The notes below the pieces were generated by a model. It had not been told where the DNA came from. It saw only the letters and a program-made list of their open reading frames with translations, and did not search any database. A stretch of DNA of 64,000 bases, taken from NCBI GenBank assembly GCA_050013835.1, contig JBEKEM010000010.1, forward strand, positions 68,995 to 132,994, written 5' to 3'. The stretch is from Bog-793 sp050013835 (GTDB lineage: Bacteria; Actinomycetota; Acidimicrobiia; Acidimicrobiales; Bog-793). The number at the start of each line of letters is the position of its first letter. Position 1 is the first letter of the stretch. This document shows positions 46,851-55,976 of the stretch, piece by piece. Both the position numbers and the translations under genes were made by a program.

Positions 46851-48491
46851 ATGATCCCCCCCCGACCCGACACGCCCTTCGACGTCGTGCTCGACCAATG
46901 GCTCGCCCACGAGTTCGCGGCGTCGCCGGTCACCGCGACCGCCCTGGGCGCCGAGGGCGCGCACGGCGAGATCGATGACCTCACGGCGGCAGCCTTCGCC
47001 GAGAGGGCGGCGGCGGACGCGGCGTGGCTCGCCCATCTCCTCGCCGTCGACGCCGGCAGACTCGGGCCGGACCAGCGCGTCGACCGTGATGCCCTGATCG
47101 CCCTCCTCCGCGGACGGCAGGTCCTCGAGTCGTGGCGCGCCTGGCGTCGGAACCCGTCGGTGTACCTCGACCCGTGTTTCGACGGGATCCTCAGCCTCGT
47201 CATCCACCGCAGCTTCCCCGAGGAGGAACTCGCCCGTTACACGACGGGCCGGCTGCGGGCGATGGCCGGGGCGCTCGAGGCCGGGCGGGCGAACCTCTCG
47301 GCCGAGCTCGCCAACCCGCTCATCGTCGGGCGCGCCATCAACCAGTGCGAGGCGGCGATCCCGTACTTCCAGGAGATGCTCCCGCGCGAGTTCACCGCAC
47401 CGGCCCTGCGCGCCGCAGTCGCCGAAGCGGCCGGAACCGCGGCCGAGTCGTTCCAGGGCTTTCGCTCCTTCCTTACCGAGCTCGCCACCTCGGCACGGGG
47501 CGACTACGCCATCGGCGAGGAACGGTACTCGGCGCTGCTTCGCGAGCGCGAGCTCCTCGGCTACGGCGCCGTCGAGCTGCGCGCGCGGGGCCGGAGGGTG
47601 CTCGGCCAGCTCGAGTCAGAGATGAACGAGCTCGCCCGGGGAATCGACCCGCACGCGCCCACGTGGCGCTCCGTCTTCGCCGCGATGAGCGAGGACCACC
47701 CGGCGACCTTCGAGGAGATGCGCGACTGCTACGAGAACGAGGTCGGCAAGGCCCGTGCGTTCCTCCGGGCCAACGACCTCGTCAGCCTCCCGCCCGGCGA
47801 GGAGTGCCGGGTCGAGCCGACTCCGCCGTTCCTGCGCCCGATCATCGCCGTCGCCTCGTACATCTCGCCGCCGGCCTTCCGCCCGGGAAGGGTCGGGCAC
47901 TTCAACGTGCCGTGGCCGCCGGCGGGGACCACGCCCGCCGACAACGCCCGCCTCCTGGCCGCGAACAACCGCCACGTCATCCCCACGATCACCGTCCACG
48001 AGGCCTACCCCGGCCACCACTGGCACCTCACCTGGATGAAGACGTCCACGCGCCGTGTCCGCCAGTTCGTCCACTCCTCGTACTTCTCGGAGGGCTGGGC
48101 CCTCTACGCCGAGCAGATGATGCGCGAGCAGGGTTACTTCTCCGAACGGCGCGCCGAGCTCGGGCAGCTGAACGCGCGCATCTTCCGCGCTGCCCGCATC
48201 GTCGTCGACACCGGACTGCACATCGGCGACCTCGGCGTCGAGGAGGCAGTCGCCTACATGGAGACGAACGCCGGCCTGCCCGCGCCGGTCGCCCGGGCCG
48301 AGGTGAGCCGCTACTGCGCCTGGCCGACCCAGGCACCCTCGTACCTCACCGGGAGCCTCGAGATCGAGCGGATACGCCAGGGCTACCTGGCCGCGGGGCG
48401 CGGCAACCTTCGTTCCTTCCACGACGCCATCGCCGCCACGGGTTGCCTGCCGCTCGCCCTCGTCGAGCGCGCGCTTCTGGCGGGGAGCTGA
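46851..48491 (+). CDS. DUF885 family metallopeptidase-like protein
   Basis: 546 aa; DUF885 family, related to M32/M3-like zinc peptidases. The zinc site is TVHEAYPGHHWHLTW (HE-x4-HH), followed by FSEGWALYAEQMM, the third ligand helix, so a catalytic peptidase is likely. No signal peptide, so cytosolic. Starts ATG at 46851. Convergent with tyrS with only six bases between the stops. Confidence 0.88.
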   Translation: MIPPRPDTPFDVVLDQWLAHEFAASPVTATALGAEGAHGEIDDLTAAAFAERAAADAAWLAHLLAVDAGRLGPDQRVDRDALIALLRGRQVLESWRAWRRNPSVYLDPCFDGILSLVIHRSFPEEELARYTTGRLRAMAGALEAGRANLSAELANPLIVGRAINQCEAAIPYFQEMLPREFTAPALRAAVAEAAGTAAESFQGFRSFLTELATSARGDYAIGEERYSALLRERELLGYGAVELRARGRRVLGQLESEMNELARGIDPHAPTWRSVFAAMSEDHPATFEEMRDCYENEVGKARAFLRANDLVSLPPGEECRVEPTPPFLRPIIAVASYISPPAFRPGRVGHFNVPWPPAGTTPADNARLLAANNRHVIPTITVHEAYPGHHWHLTWMKTSTRRVRQFVHSSYFSEGWALYAEQMMREQGYFSERRAELGQLNARIFRAARIVVDTGLHIGDLGVEEAVAYMETNAGLPAPVARAEVSRYCAWPTQAPSYLTGSLEIERIRQGYLAAGRGNLRSFHDAIAATGCLPLALVERALLAGS

Positions 48492-48497
48492 GGCCGC

Positions 48498-49778
48498 TCA
48501 GCCGAAGCGCAGCAGGTGTTGCTCGCGCCGGCCGCGGCGCAACACGATGTAGCGCCCGGCGATCAGGTCGGCTGCCGTGAGGCGCGCGTCGGCAGCGACG
48601 CGGCGGTTGTTGACGTAGGCGCCGCCCTGGGCGACCGCCGTGCGGGCCGCGCTCTTCGAGGCGACGAGGCCCGACGCCGCCAGGGCGTCGACGACGTCGA
48701 CGCCCTCACCGTCGAGGGCGCCCTTCGGCATCGTCGAGGACGGCGCGTCGGCGAACACCTCGAGCAGGGTTTGCTCATCGAGCGCCGCGACATCTTCAGA
48801 GAAAAGCGCCCCGGCGGCGGCCTCGGCGCGTTTCGTCTCGGCCTCCCCGTGGACGAGCGTGCAAACGGCGCGGGCGAGGACCCGCTGGGCCTCCCGCGCC
48901 GCGGGCCGTCGGGCCGTCGCCTCGTCGAGGGCGGTGATCTCGTCGTGGGATAGGAACGTGAAGTACCGCAGGTAGGCGCCGACGACCGAGTCCTCGACGC
49001 GGACGAGGTGCTGGTGGAGCGCATACGGGCTCGTCCTTGCCGCGTCAAGGTAGAGGGCGCCCGCCTCGGACTTGCCGAACTTGGTCCCGTCGGGCGTCGT
49101 GACGAGCGGCGAGGTGAGGGCGTAGGCGGTCTCGCCGCGCACCCGCCGGATGAGCTCGACGCCCATCGTGATGTTCCCCCACTGGTCGCTCCCACCCGCC
49201 TGGACCCGGCAGCCGAACTCGTCGAACAGGTGGAGGAAGTCGTAGGCCTGGAGGAGCATGTAGCTGAACTCCGTGTACGAGATGCCCTGGTCCGGTCGGT
49301 CGAATCGCATCCGCACCGACTCCTTCGCCACCATCTGGTTCACGGTGAAGTGCCGTCCGACGTTCCGCAGGAAATCGACCATGGAGAGCCCGCAAAGCCA
49401 GTCGCCGTTGTCGACGACGAGGGCGGCGTGCTCGGAGGAGGGCGAGAAGTCGAGAAAGCGCTCGAGCTGCGGGCGGATCCCGACGAGGTTGGCCTCGAGT
49501 TCGGCGCGAGAGATGAGCGGGCGCTCCTCTGCTCTTTCGCCGGGATCGCCGATGAGGCCCGTCCCACTCCCGGCGACCGCGATCGGCCGGTGCCCGGCGA
49601 GCTGGAGGCGGCGCAGGGTGCACAGCTGCAGGAGATTGCCCATCTGAAGGCTGTCGGCCGTCGGGTCGAAGCCGACGTAGACGCTCTCGCCCCCGGCGTC
49701 CAGCCGGGGGAGCAGTGTCGGGTCGCTCACCTGGTGGATGAGCCCGCGGAACGCGAAGTCCTCCGAGCAACTCGGCAT
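48498..49778 (-). CDS. tyrS: Tyrosyl-tRNA synthetase
   Basis: Class I aminoacyl-tRNA synthetase, 426 aa. The HIGH counterpart is in VGFDPTADSLQMGNLLQLC (an unusual Q-M-G variant), the KMSKS counterpart is KFGKSEAGA and the tyrosine site is LQAYDFLHLFDEFGCRVQAG-GSDQWGNI. C-terminal S4 RNA-binding domain at about 360-420 (ASKSAARTAVAQGGAYVNN). ATG at 49778 is set by homology. Confidence 0.97.
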   Translation of the reverse strand: MPSCSEDFAFRGLIHQVSDPTLLPRLDAGGESVYVGFDPTADSLQMGNLLQLCTLRRLQLAGHRPIAVAGSGTGLIGDPGERAEERPLISRAELEANLVGIRPQLERFLDFSPSSEHAALVVDNGDWLCGLSMVDFLRNVGRHFTVNQMVAKESVRMRFDRPDQGISYTEFSYMLLQAYDFLHLFDEFGCRVQAGGSDQWGNITMGVELIRRVRGETAYALTSPLVTTPDGTKFGKSEAGALYLDAARTSPYALHQHLVRVEDSVVGAYLRYFTFLSHDEITALDEATARRPAAREAQRVLARAVCTLVHGEAETKRAEAAAGALFSEDVAALDEQTLLEVFADAPSSTMPKGALDGEGVDVVDALAASGLVASKSAARTAVAQGGAYVNNRRVAADARLTAADLIAGRYIVLRRGRREQHLLRFG

Positions 49779-49870
49779 CTTTCCAGCCTGCCACAGGCGC
49801 CGGGGCCACCGGCCGACCACCGTCCGGCGGGTGGGGCGCGCGCCGGGCGGGAGTGAGGTAGAAACGGCGG

Positions 49871-50602
49871 ATGACCCTGCCTGACTGGGGCTCGCTCGCC
49901 ACGCGGCTCACGAGCGCCCTCCACCTCGCCGCGCCGCCGGTGGCGATCTCGTTCACCAAAGAGCCCCCCGCCGGCGTCTCCCGCTTCGACGACCCCATCT
50001 CGGCGCCGACCGCCGACGGGCGCCGGGGACGTGTCCCCGCCGGTTGCGTGTTCTGGATGCGGGGAGCCACCAGCACGTTCGCGACCGTGCCCGAGGACCA
50101 CGGCAACTGCAGCGTCGGGCGCGTGACCCACGGCCTCGCGACGCTGGAGGACGTCGCGAAGAACGAAGACGTCGCCGAGCTGATGGGCTGTGGCTGGGTG
50201 ACGGCCCAGGACGCCGCGGCGCTCCCCTCCGTCGCGGGACGGCCGGGGGCCATCACCTACGGCCCGCTCGCCGCCACCCCGGCCGGGGTGCGGCCCGACG
50301 TCGTGTTGCTGCGGGTGAACGGCCGCCAGCTGATGGTGCTCTCCGACGCGATCCCCGGGCTGCTCATCGGCGGCAAGCCGCAGTGCCACATCGTCGCCCT
50401 CGCCAAGGAGCAGCGCCTCCCGGCGGCGAGCGTCGGCTGCGCCCTCTCACGGGTCCGCACCGGCATGACGCCGGAGGAGATGACCTGCGCGCTGCCCGCC
50501 GCCGACCTAGACGGGCTCGTCGTGACGATCGAGCGCGCCGCCGAGACCGATGCCACCGTCGCGCGCTACGCCGCCGGCGACGCCCGGCGCTTCCCCACCT
50601 AA
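49871..50602 (+). CDS. DUF169 family protein
   Basis: 243 aa. Conserved DUF169 features include PPVAISFTKEPPAGVSRFD, an ACVFW-like region PAGCVFWMR and CSVGRVTHGLA, GGKPQCHIVALAKEQ, and GCALSRVRTGMTPEEMTCA. Several conserved cysteines hint at a cofactor or metal site, but function is unknown. Divergent from tyrS by about 90 bases; ends overlapping menD by four bases tail to tail. Confidence 0.85.
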   Translation: MTLPDWGSLATRLTSALHLAAPPVAISFTKEPPAGVSRFDDPISAPTADGRRGRVPAGCVFWMRGATSTFATVPEDHGNCSVGRVTHGLATLEDVAKNEDVAELMGCGWVTAQDAAALPSVAGRPGAITYGPLAATPAGVRPDVVLLRVNGRQLMVLSDAIPGLLIGGKPQCHIVALAKEQRLPAASVGCALSRVRTGMTPEEMTCALPAADLDGLVVTIERAAETDATVARYAAGDARRFPT

Positions 50603-52374
50603 CCGGAACCGGGGGCGGACCCGTCGACGGCCGCCACGACGGCGGCCTCGAGGGCGGCATGGACGGCGACGTTGGCGGCGCGCTCCGTGCGGACGACGAC
50701 CACGTCGACGCCTTCCGCCTCCCCCGCCTCGTCGAGCGCCGCTCGGAACTCGGCCGGCGTCGCCGCCCGGTGCACCCGGCAACCGAGCGCCTCGGCGACG
50801 GCTCCGACATCCGGCGCCTGTGGCGTGCCGAAGGCCCGTTCGAACAGGCCCGCCCCGATCTCGGCCGTGTGCGGCAGGAACGAAAAGATCCCGCCTCCGG
50901 CGTTGTCGAGGACGACGATCGTCGCCTCGGGCCGCTGCTCATGGCGGCCCCACACCAGACCCGACAGGTCGTGGAAGAAGGCGAGGTCGCCGACGAGCCC
51001 GAACGTGCGGGCCGCCCCGGGAGCCGTGCCGCCAGCCCGGCGGCCGGCGGCCACGCCGAGCACCGTCGAGACGACGCCGTCGATCCCGTTCGCCCCGCGG
51101 TTCGAAAAGACCGTAGGCGCACCGGTCCGCGGCGCGGCTAAGGCGTCGAGGTCACGGATCGGCATCGACGAGGAGACGACGAGCGCCGCGGAGGCGGGGA
51201 GCGCGGCGAAGAGCTGTCGCGCGACCCCGGGCTCGCTCAACCCGCCCGGGCGGGCGAGCACGGCGTCGATCGCAGCCTGCGCCGCCGCCTCGGCCTCGTC
51301 CCAGGCGTCCCGCCACCCGCCGAGGTGCGCCGGCGAGCCGCCGAGGGCGGTCGCGACGGCGCGGCAGACGGCTCCGGGGGAGGCCGCGGCGACGAGGGCG
51401 GCCGTCCGTCCCGGGTCGGCGAAGCGGCCGTGGGGATCGACGAGCCAGAGTGGCACGCCGGCCGCGTCGAGCGCCGCCTGCCAGCTGGCGATCGCCCGGC
51501 TCGCCGGCGGCGCGCCGAGACGGAGGACCACCTCGGGCCGCAGCCGACCGAGCGCCGCCCGGCTCCGCACGAGGGCGTCGGCCGCCGCCACGGCTCCCGG
51601 CGCGGGAAGACGCGGGAAGGCGAGCGAATCGGCGAGAACCGGCCATCCGAGGGCGGCGGCGAGCGCCCATGCTCCCGACGGGTCCCCTTCGGCCGCCCCC
51701 CGGCCGGCGACGATGACGCCCCGGTTGGCTGCGCCTAACCCGTCGGCGAGACGGGCGACGACCGCCTCGGGCGCGGCGGCACCGCCCACGACGTCGTGCC
51801 AGGGTCGGGCGCCGTCGCGGCCCGGCGGGAGGTCGTCGGGCGTGCCGCCGAGTGGCTCGCGAAACGGCAGGTTGGCGTGTACGGGGCCCGGCCCCCGGGG
51901 ACCGGCGCGGGACTCGGCGACGAGACGGCTCGCCAGCGAGCGCCAGTACTCCCGGCCGAGGGGGTCGGGCACCCCCGAATCGGCGAAGAAGCGGACGGCG
52001 CGCCCGTAGAGGTGCTGCTGGTCGATCGTCTGCGCCGCGCCCACGTCGCGCAGCTCGGGCGGACGGTCCGCCGTGCAAACGACGAGCGGCACCCCCGCGA
52101 GGTCGGCCTCGACGACCGCCGGGTGGAGCTCGGCGGCGGCCGTGCCGCTCGTGACCAGGACGACGACCGGGCGACCCGAACCGAGGGCGAGCCCGATCGC
52201 GAAGAAGCCCGCCGACCGCTCGTCGAGGCGGACGTGGACCCGCAGGCGGCCGTCGGCGAGGAGGGCGACCGCCAGCGGGCTCGAGCGCGACCCCGGGGCG
52301 ACCACGGCCTCCGTGAGCCCGGCGCGGACCCACTCGTCGACGAGCGTCGCCGCGAAGCTCGCCTGTAGCGTCAC
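50599..52374 (-). CDS. menD: SEPHCHC synthase (menaquinone biosynthesis)
   Basis: Thiamine diphosphate enzyme adding 2-oxoglutarate to isochorismate, first committed menaquinone step, 591 aa. N-terminal VVAPGSRSSPLAVALL, TPP pyrimidine site in the DERSAGFFAIGLALGSGRP block, and the Mg/TPP motif GDLAFFHDLSG-LVWG followed by VVLDNAGGGIFSFLP. GTG start at 52374 is only five bases from the divergent menH start. menF is not in the window. Confidence 0.95.
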   Translation of the reverse strand: MTLQASFAATLVDEWVRAGLTEAVVAPGSRSSPLAVALLADGRLRVHVRLDERSAGFFAIGLALGSGRPVVVLVTSGTAAAELHPAVVEADLAGVPLVVCTADRPPELRDVGAAQTIDQQHLYGRAVRFFADSGVPDPLGREYWRSLASRLVAESRAGPRGPGPVHANLPFREPLGGTPDDLPPGRDGARPWHDVVGGAAAPEAVVARLADGLGAANRGVIVAGRGAAEGDPSGAWALAAALGWPVLADSLAFPRLPAPGAVAAADALVRSRAALGRLRPEVVLRLGAPPASRAIASWQAALDAAGVPLWLVDPHGRFADPGRTAALVAAASPGAVCRAVATALGGSPAHLGGWRDAWDEAEAAAQAAIDAVLARPGGLSEPGVARQLFAALPASAALVVSSSMPIRDLDALAAPRTGAPTVFSNRGANGIDGVVSTVLGVAAGRRAGGTAPGAARTFGLVGDLAFFHDLSGLVWGRHEQRPEATIVVLDNAGGGIFSFLPHTAEIGAGLFERAFGTPQAPDVGAVAEALGCRVHRAATPAEFRAALDEAGEAEGVDVVVVRTERAANVAVHAALEAAVVAAVDGSAPGSG

Positions 52375-52379
52375 GGCCG

Positions 52380-53186
52380 ATGCCCCCGGTCCCCCGTCGC
52401 ACGCCGGCCGACCCTCTCGCCACGGAGCGCCTCGGTGAGGGGGGTCGTCTCGTCCTCGTCCACGGCTTCACCCAGACCGGGCGCTCCTGGGGAGCGGTCG
52501 CCAATGAGCTCGCCCCCCGTCACGAGGTGGTGACGGTCGACCTTCCCGGCCACGGGCGGTCGGCCGGCGTCGCCGCCCGGGACCTCGCCGAGGCCGGGGA
52601 GCTCGTCGCCGAGGCGGGCGGCGGGGGAACCTACGTCGGATACTCGATGGGCGGCCGCGTCTCCCTCCACGCCGCCTTCGTCCGCCCGGAACTCGTGCGC
52701 CGCCTCGTCCTCGTCGGTGCGCACCCGGGGATCGCGGACGCCGCCGAGCTGGAGCGGCGGCGCCGGGACGACGAGGCGCTCGCCACGCGCCTCGCTCCCG
52801 CCGGCGGGGGTGGACCCACGCTCGAGGCCTTCCTCGCCGAGTGGCTGGCGGCACCGCTCTTCGCTCACCTCGACGAGGCTACGGCCAATGTCGCCGCCCG
52901 TCGCGAGAACACGACCGCCGGCCTCGCCGGGGCGCTCCGCACGCTCGGCACCGGGACGCAGCGCTACGACCCGGCCCGCCTGCGGGCGCTCGCGATGCCC
53001 GTTCTCGTCGTCGCGGGGAGCCTCGATTCCGCCTACACGTCCATCGGGCAGGACCTCGCCGCGACGATCGGCGCCAACGCGACCTTCGCCCCGCTCCCCG
53101 GCGTGGGCCACGCGGCCCCGTTCGAGGCGCCGGGACCGTTCGCCGCGCTCGTCGAGGCGTGGCTGGCTCTTCCCGGTTCGCCCTAG
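52380..53186 (+). CDS. menH: Alpha/beta hydrolase, probable SHCHC synthase MenH
   Basis: 268 aa alpha/beta-hydrolase. LVLVHGFTQTGRSWGAVANEL (oxyanion loop), nucleophile elbow VGYSMGGRVSLHAA (Ser), late Asp in VVAGSLDSAY and His in LPGVGHAAPFEAP. The head-to-head position with menD and the GYSMGGR elbow make MenH (elimination of pyruvate from SEPHCHC) the best call. Start ATG at 52380; no ribosome-binding site can fit as the menD start is five bases away, so a leaderless message or a promoter inside menD is needed. Confidence 0.85.
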   Translation: MPPVPRRTPADPLATERLGEGGRLVLVHGFTQTGRSWGAVANELAPRHEVVTVDLPGHGRSAGVAARDLAEAGELVAEAGGGGTYVGYSMGGRVSLHAAFVRPELVRRLVLVGAHPGIADAAELERRRRDDEALATRLAPAGGGGPTLEAFLAEWLAAPLFAHLDEATANVAARRENTTAGLAGALRTLGTGTQRYDPARLRALAMPVLVVAGSLDSAYTSIGQDLAATIGANATFAPLPGVGHAAPFEAPGPFAALVEAWLALPGSP

Positions 53187-53414
53187 CGGGAGGCGGTCCC
53201 CAGCTCGGACGCTCACCGAAATGGGGCGCGGGGCGAGAAGCCCCCGGCTTTGGCGGCTCTTCGGAAATGGGCGGGGTACACCGCTCGCGACAGCAAGCAC
53301 GCGATGCCCCCGGAGCTGGAAGGTGCCCCGCCTATTCGGCGATCTGGAACACTCCGGCACAGGGTGGCCGTGGTTGTTGAGGGACACATCGCAGCGCCCG
53401 GCGGCGTGGTCCGG

Positions 53415-54692
53415 CTAGGTGTCGCTGCCACTGGCAAAGCGGGCCAGCAGAGGGATGAGCACCTGCGCGTTGGGGGATCCCCAGCCTGTCACCGGGTCCC
53501 ATCCGGGAGCCGCCTCGTAACCGTTGAAGCCTGTCGTGATGTCGTGAAAGGCCTTGTGGTAGCTGGAGCCGCGGCCGATGTCGTAGATGGCGGGGTTGAC
53601 GACGCCGAGGTCGTGATGGGCGTACTCGTCGGCCAGGGCCATGATTCCCGCCCAGAGCGGCGCGGAACCGCTCGTGCCGGATTCCGTCACGAGGTATGCC
53701 GTGCCATCGGAGGTGTAAACCTGCGCCATGCCGCCGGGCGCAGCAGCGTCGGCGGCCACGTCGGGCACGCCCCTCGTCTTGGAGATCCCCGGCTCGCCAA
53801 CTTGATAGGCGGGGCGGGCGTATAGGTGGTTGAAGCCGCCACCTGAACCACTCCAGGCGGTCTCGCCGATGTAGGCGCCGGTCTTGGGATTCGCGCTGAG
53901 CTGCGTGCCGCCGACGGAGAGTACGAGCGGGTCGGAGGACGGGAGTTCGACCTCCTTGACCCGCCGCCCGCCCCACCCCCAATCGGTGGGGTACACGCCA
54001 TTGTCGCCGGAGCTGGCGACCACCGTGACGTGATGAGCCTCCGCCCCGAGCAGGATGGCGTGCATCTTGGCCACCTGAGCCGGGGTGAAGTAGTGCGATC
54101 CCAGGCCCCAGCTGATCGAAGCCACGTCGGTTTGGGAGACAACGAGCGGCAACACGGCGAGCATGTCCGCAGTCGCGTTCGCGGGGCTCTTGTCCCAAGA
54201 CGCGGGAAACAGCACCACCCGGAGGGTCGCGCCAGGCGCGACCGCGTGCAAGATCTCGAGATCGCCGATCTCCTCCCCCGTCGCCTGCCATTGCGAGGCT
54301 GAAGGAACGAGGCTCGTCACGACCTCGATGCGTGCGGCGGGCAGATGGAATCTGCTGTCGAAGGCTGCCAGGTCCTGACGGATATCGGTGGGTCCCTGGC
54401 TGGGGATAGGGACAGGGACGACGGCCGTCACGGTCTCGCCACGGCCGTCGATCCCGCGCTCCAGCAACGGCTGGATCCCGTACGCGACCTGGATCTGCTG
54501 CGGGGAGTAGCAGGGGTCATCCAGGCAGTACAACGTGGAGCTGGGCAGTGGGATCGTGGCCGTGGTCGTGGCCGCGCCGGTCGAGCCACTCCGGATCACC
54601 GCGGTCAAGACCCCAAACAGGACTGCTGCGAGCGCGAGCAGGCACGCTCGCCTTGAGCCAGTGAGGCGCCTTGGAAAGATCCCGCTCTGCAT
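53415..54692 (-). CDS. Secreted S53 (sedolisin) family serine-carboxyl peptidase, no propeptide
   Basis: Acid-active type peptidase, 425 aa. Signal/anchor segment about residues 14-35 (SRRACLLALAAVLFGVLTAV); the catalytic domain starts already near residue 62 (CYSPQQIQVAYGIQPLL). Catalytic residues are visible: Glu140 and Asp144 (GEEIGDLEILHAVAPGA), Asp230 (VASSGDNGVY) and Ser341 (ESGTSGSAPLWAGI), with C-terminal calcium ligands in DITTGFNGYEAAPGWDP. The long N-terminal propeptide usual for S53 enzymes is absent. ATG at 54692 has GAGGG five bases upstream. It sits between menH and menA. Confidence 0.92.
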   Translation of the reverse strand: MQSGIFPRRLTGSRRACLLALAAVLFGVLTAVIRSGSTGAATTTATIPLPSSTLYCLDDPCYSPQQIQVAYGIQPLLERGIDGRGETVTAVVPVPIPSQGPTDIRQDLAAFDSRFHLPAARIEVVTSLVPSASQWQATGEEIGDLEILHAVAPGATLRVVLFPASWDKSPANATADMLAVLPLVVSQTDVASISWGLGSHYFTPAQVAKMHAILLGAEAHHVTVVASSGDNGVYPTDWGWGGRRVKEVELPSSDPLVLSVGGTQLSANPKTGAYIGETAWSGSGGGFNHLYARPAYQVGEPGISKTRGVPDVAADAAAPGGMAQVYTSDGTAYLVTESGTSGSAPLWAGIMALADEYAHHDLGVVNPAIYDIGRGSSYHKAFHDITTGFNGYEAAPGWDPVTGWGSPNAQVLIPLLARFASGSDT

Positions 54693-55075
54693 CAACCCTC
54701 TTCCAGATGCCCGACCTGCGCGTGGGGACGACCGAGATTCCAGCCCCTTGGGCGATTCCATCGCCTTGTAACCCGCGCAACCCTACGGCGCAGAACGGCC
54801 GCGTCACGCACGCCCCTGTCACGGGACCTGCGCCGGATGGCGTATTGGCTCGACCGCCCGTGCGTCGCATCATTATTAGGCAATCTGGGCGCGCCCCTTC
54901 GGCGTAACGCCATGGGCGCAACCAGCAAATAATCGGCGATCAGCGACCGCGGCGGTGCCCTAGAACGCGAAGCGCGATCGAGCCTTCGCCCACGCCTCAG
55001 GGTTCCGTTGTGGGGCAACGATCGCGAGCACGGGCAGGTCACCGTGACCGCACCCCGCTCATTTCCGAAGCACCG
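54693..55075. other. 383-base region upstream of the S53 peptidase gene
   Basis: Contains a short AT-rich patch (about 54865-54885) that may carry the peptidase promoter, but no standard -35/-10 pair. No RNA gene or credible coding frame is seen. Confidence 0.4.
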
Positions 55076-55954
55076 TCAAAGCGCGATACCGATCGCGAAC
55101 GCAAGACCGAAGGCGATCTCGACGAGGCCGGTCAGGGAGAGGACCGGGACGAGCTCGCCGCCCGCCGCGCCGGCCCGGACCCGTCGCAGCGGGACAGCGG
55201 CCACCGGCGCGGCGAGGAGCCCGAGGAGGGCGAAGTGCCGCCACGGCGCGACGTCCGCCGCGCACAGGACACCCCCGACGACGAGAACGGAATAGGAAAG
55301 GCGCGTGGCCCCGTCGCCGAGGAGGGCGGCGAGCGTGTGCTTGCCACGGGCCGCGTCGGTGGCGATGTCCCGCAGGTTGTTGGCGACGAGGAGGGCGACG
55401 GCCAGCAACCCGACCGGGAGCGCGGCGAGCCAGGCCGTCGCCGGGAGCTCGCCCGAGGTGACGTATGTCGTGCCCACGACGGCGACGAGGCCGAAGAAGA
55501 CGAAGACGAACAGCTCGCCGTACCCTGCGTAGCCGTACGGACGGGGGCCGCCCGTGTAGAACCAGGCGGCGGCTATGCAGGCCGCGCCGACGGCGATCAG
55601 CCACGGCGACACGACGACGGCGAGGACGAGGCCCGCCGCCGCCCCGACGGCGAAGGCGGCGACGGCGGCGACGCGCACCGCCGCCGGGGTGGCGAGGCCC
55701 GCCGCGACGAGACGGGTCGGCCCGACGCGTCCCTTGTCCGTGCCGCGCACGCCGTCGGAGTAGTCGTTGGCGTAATTGGCGCCGATCTGCATCGCCAGCG
55801 AGACGACGAGGGCGAGGGCGCCGTGCCAGGCGACGACATGACCGGTCGAGCGCGCCACGGCGACCCCGACCGCGACGGGGGCGACGGCGGCGGGAAGGGT
55901 GCGGGGCCGCGCCGCCGCGACCCACCGGGCCACCCCCGCCCGCTGCGACGTCAT
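55076..55954 (-). CDS. menA: 1,4-Dihydroxy-2-naphthoate polyprenyltransferase
   Basis: Membrane prenyltransferase of the UbiA family, 292 aa, about eight membrane segments. First Asp-rich motif is NYANDYSDGVRGTD; the second is the NNLRDIATDAARGKHTLA block. Attaches the isoprenoid chain to give demethylmenaquinone. ATG at 55954 is preferred; a GTG at 55969 lies inside a hairpin. Follows menB by 22 bases. Confidence 0.95.
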   Translation of the reverse strand: MTSQRAGVARWVAAARPRTLPAAVAPVAVGVAVARSTGHVVAWHGALALVVSLAMQIGANYANDYSDGVRGTDKGRVGPTRLVAAGLATPAAVRVAAVAAFAVGAAAGLVLAVVVSPWLIAVGAACIAAAWFYTGGPRPYGYAGYGELFVFVFFGLVAVVGTTYVTSGELPATAWLAALPVGLLAVALLVANNLRDIATDAARGKHTLAALLGDGATRLSYSVLVVGGVLCAADVAPWRHFALLGLLAAPVAAVPLRRVRAGAAGGELVPVLSLTGLVEIAFGLAFAIGIAL

Positions 55955-55974
55955 GCCCGGTGCGGGCACCGGGC
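55955..55974 (-). promoter_or_regulatory. Hairpin between menB and menA start
   Basis: GCCCGGTGC (55955-55963) and GCACCGGGC (55966-55974) form a perfect nine-base stem with two bases between arms, ending directly at the menA ATG. In the RNA it would occlude the start region and may tune menA translation relative to menB, or the last pairs may melt. Confidence 0.4.
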
Positions 55975-55976
55975 GC

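Noticed and set aside
53229..53245. GGGGC/GCCCC stem as a menH terminator
   Set aside because: Five base pairs only, no T-run, too common in this GC-rich sequence.
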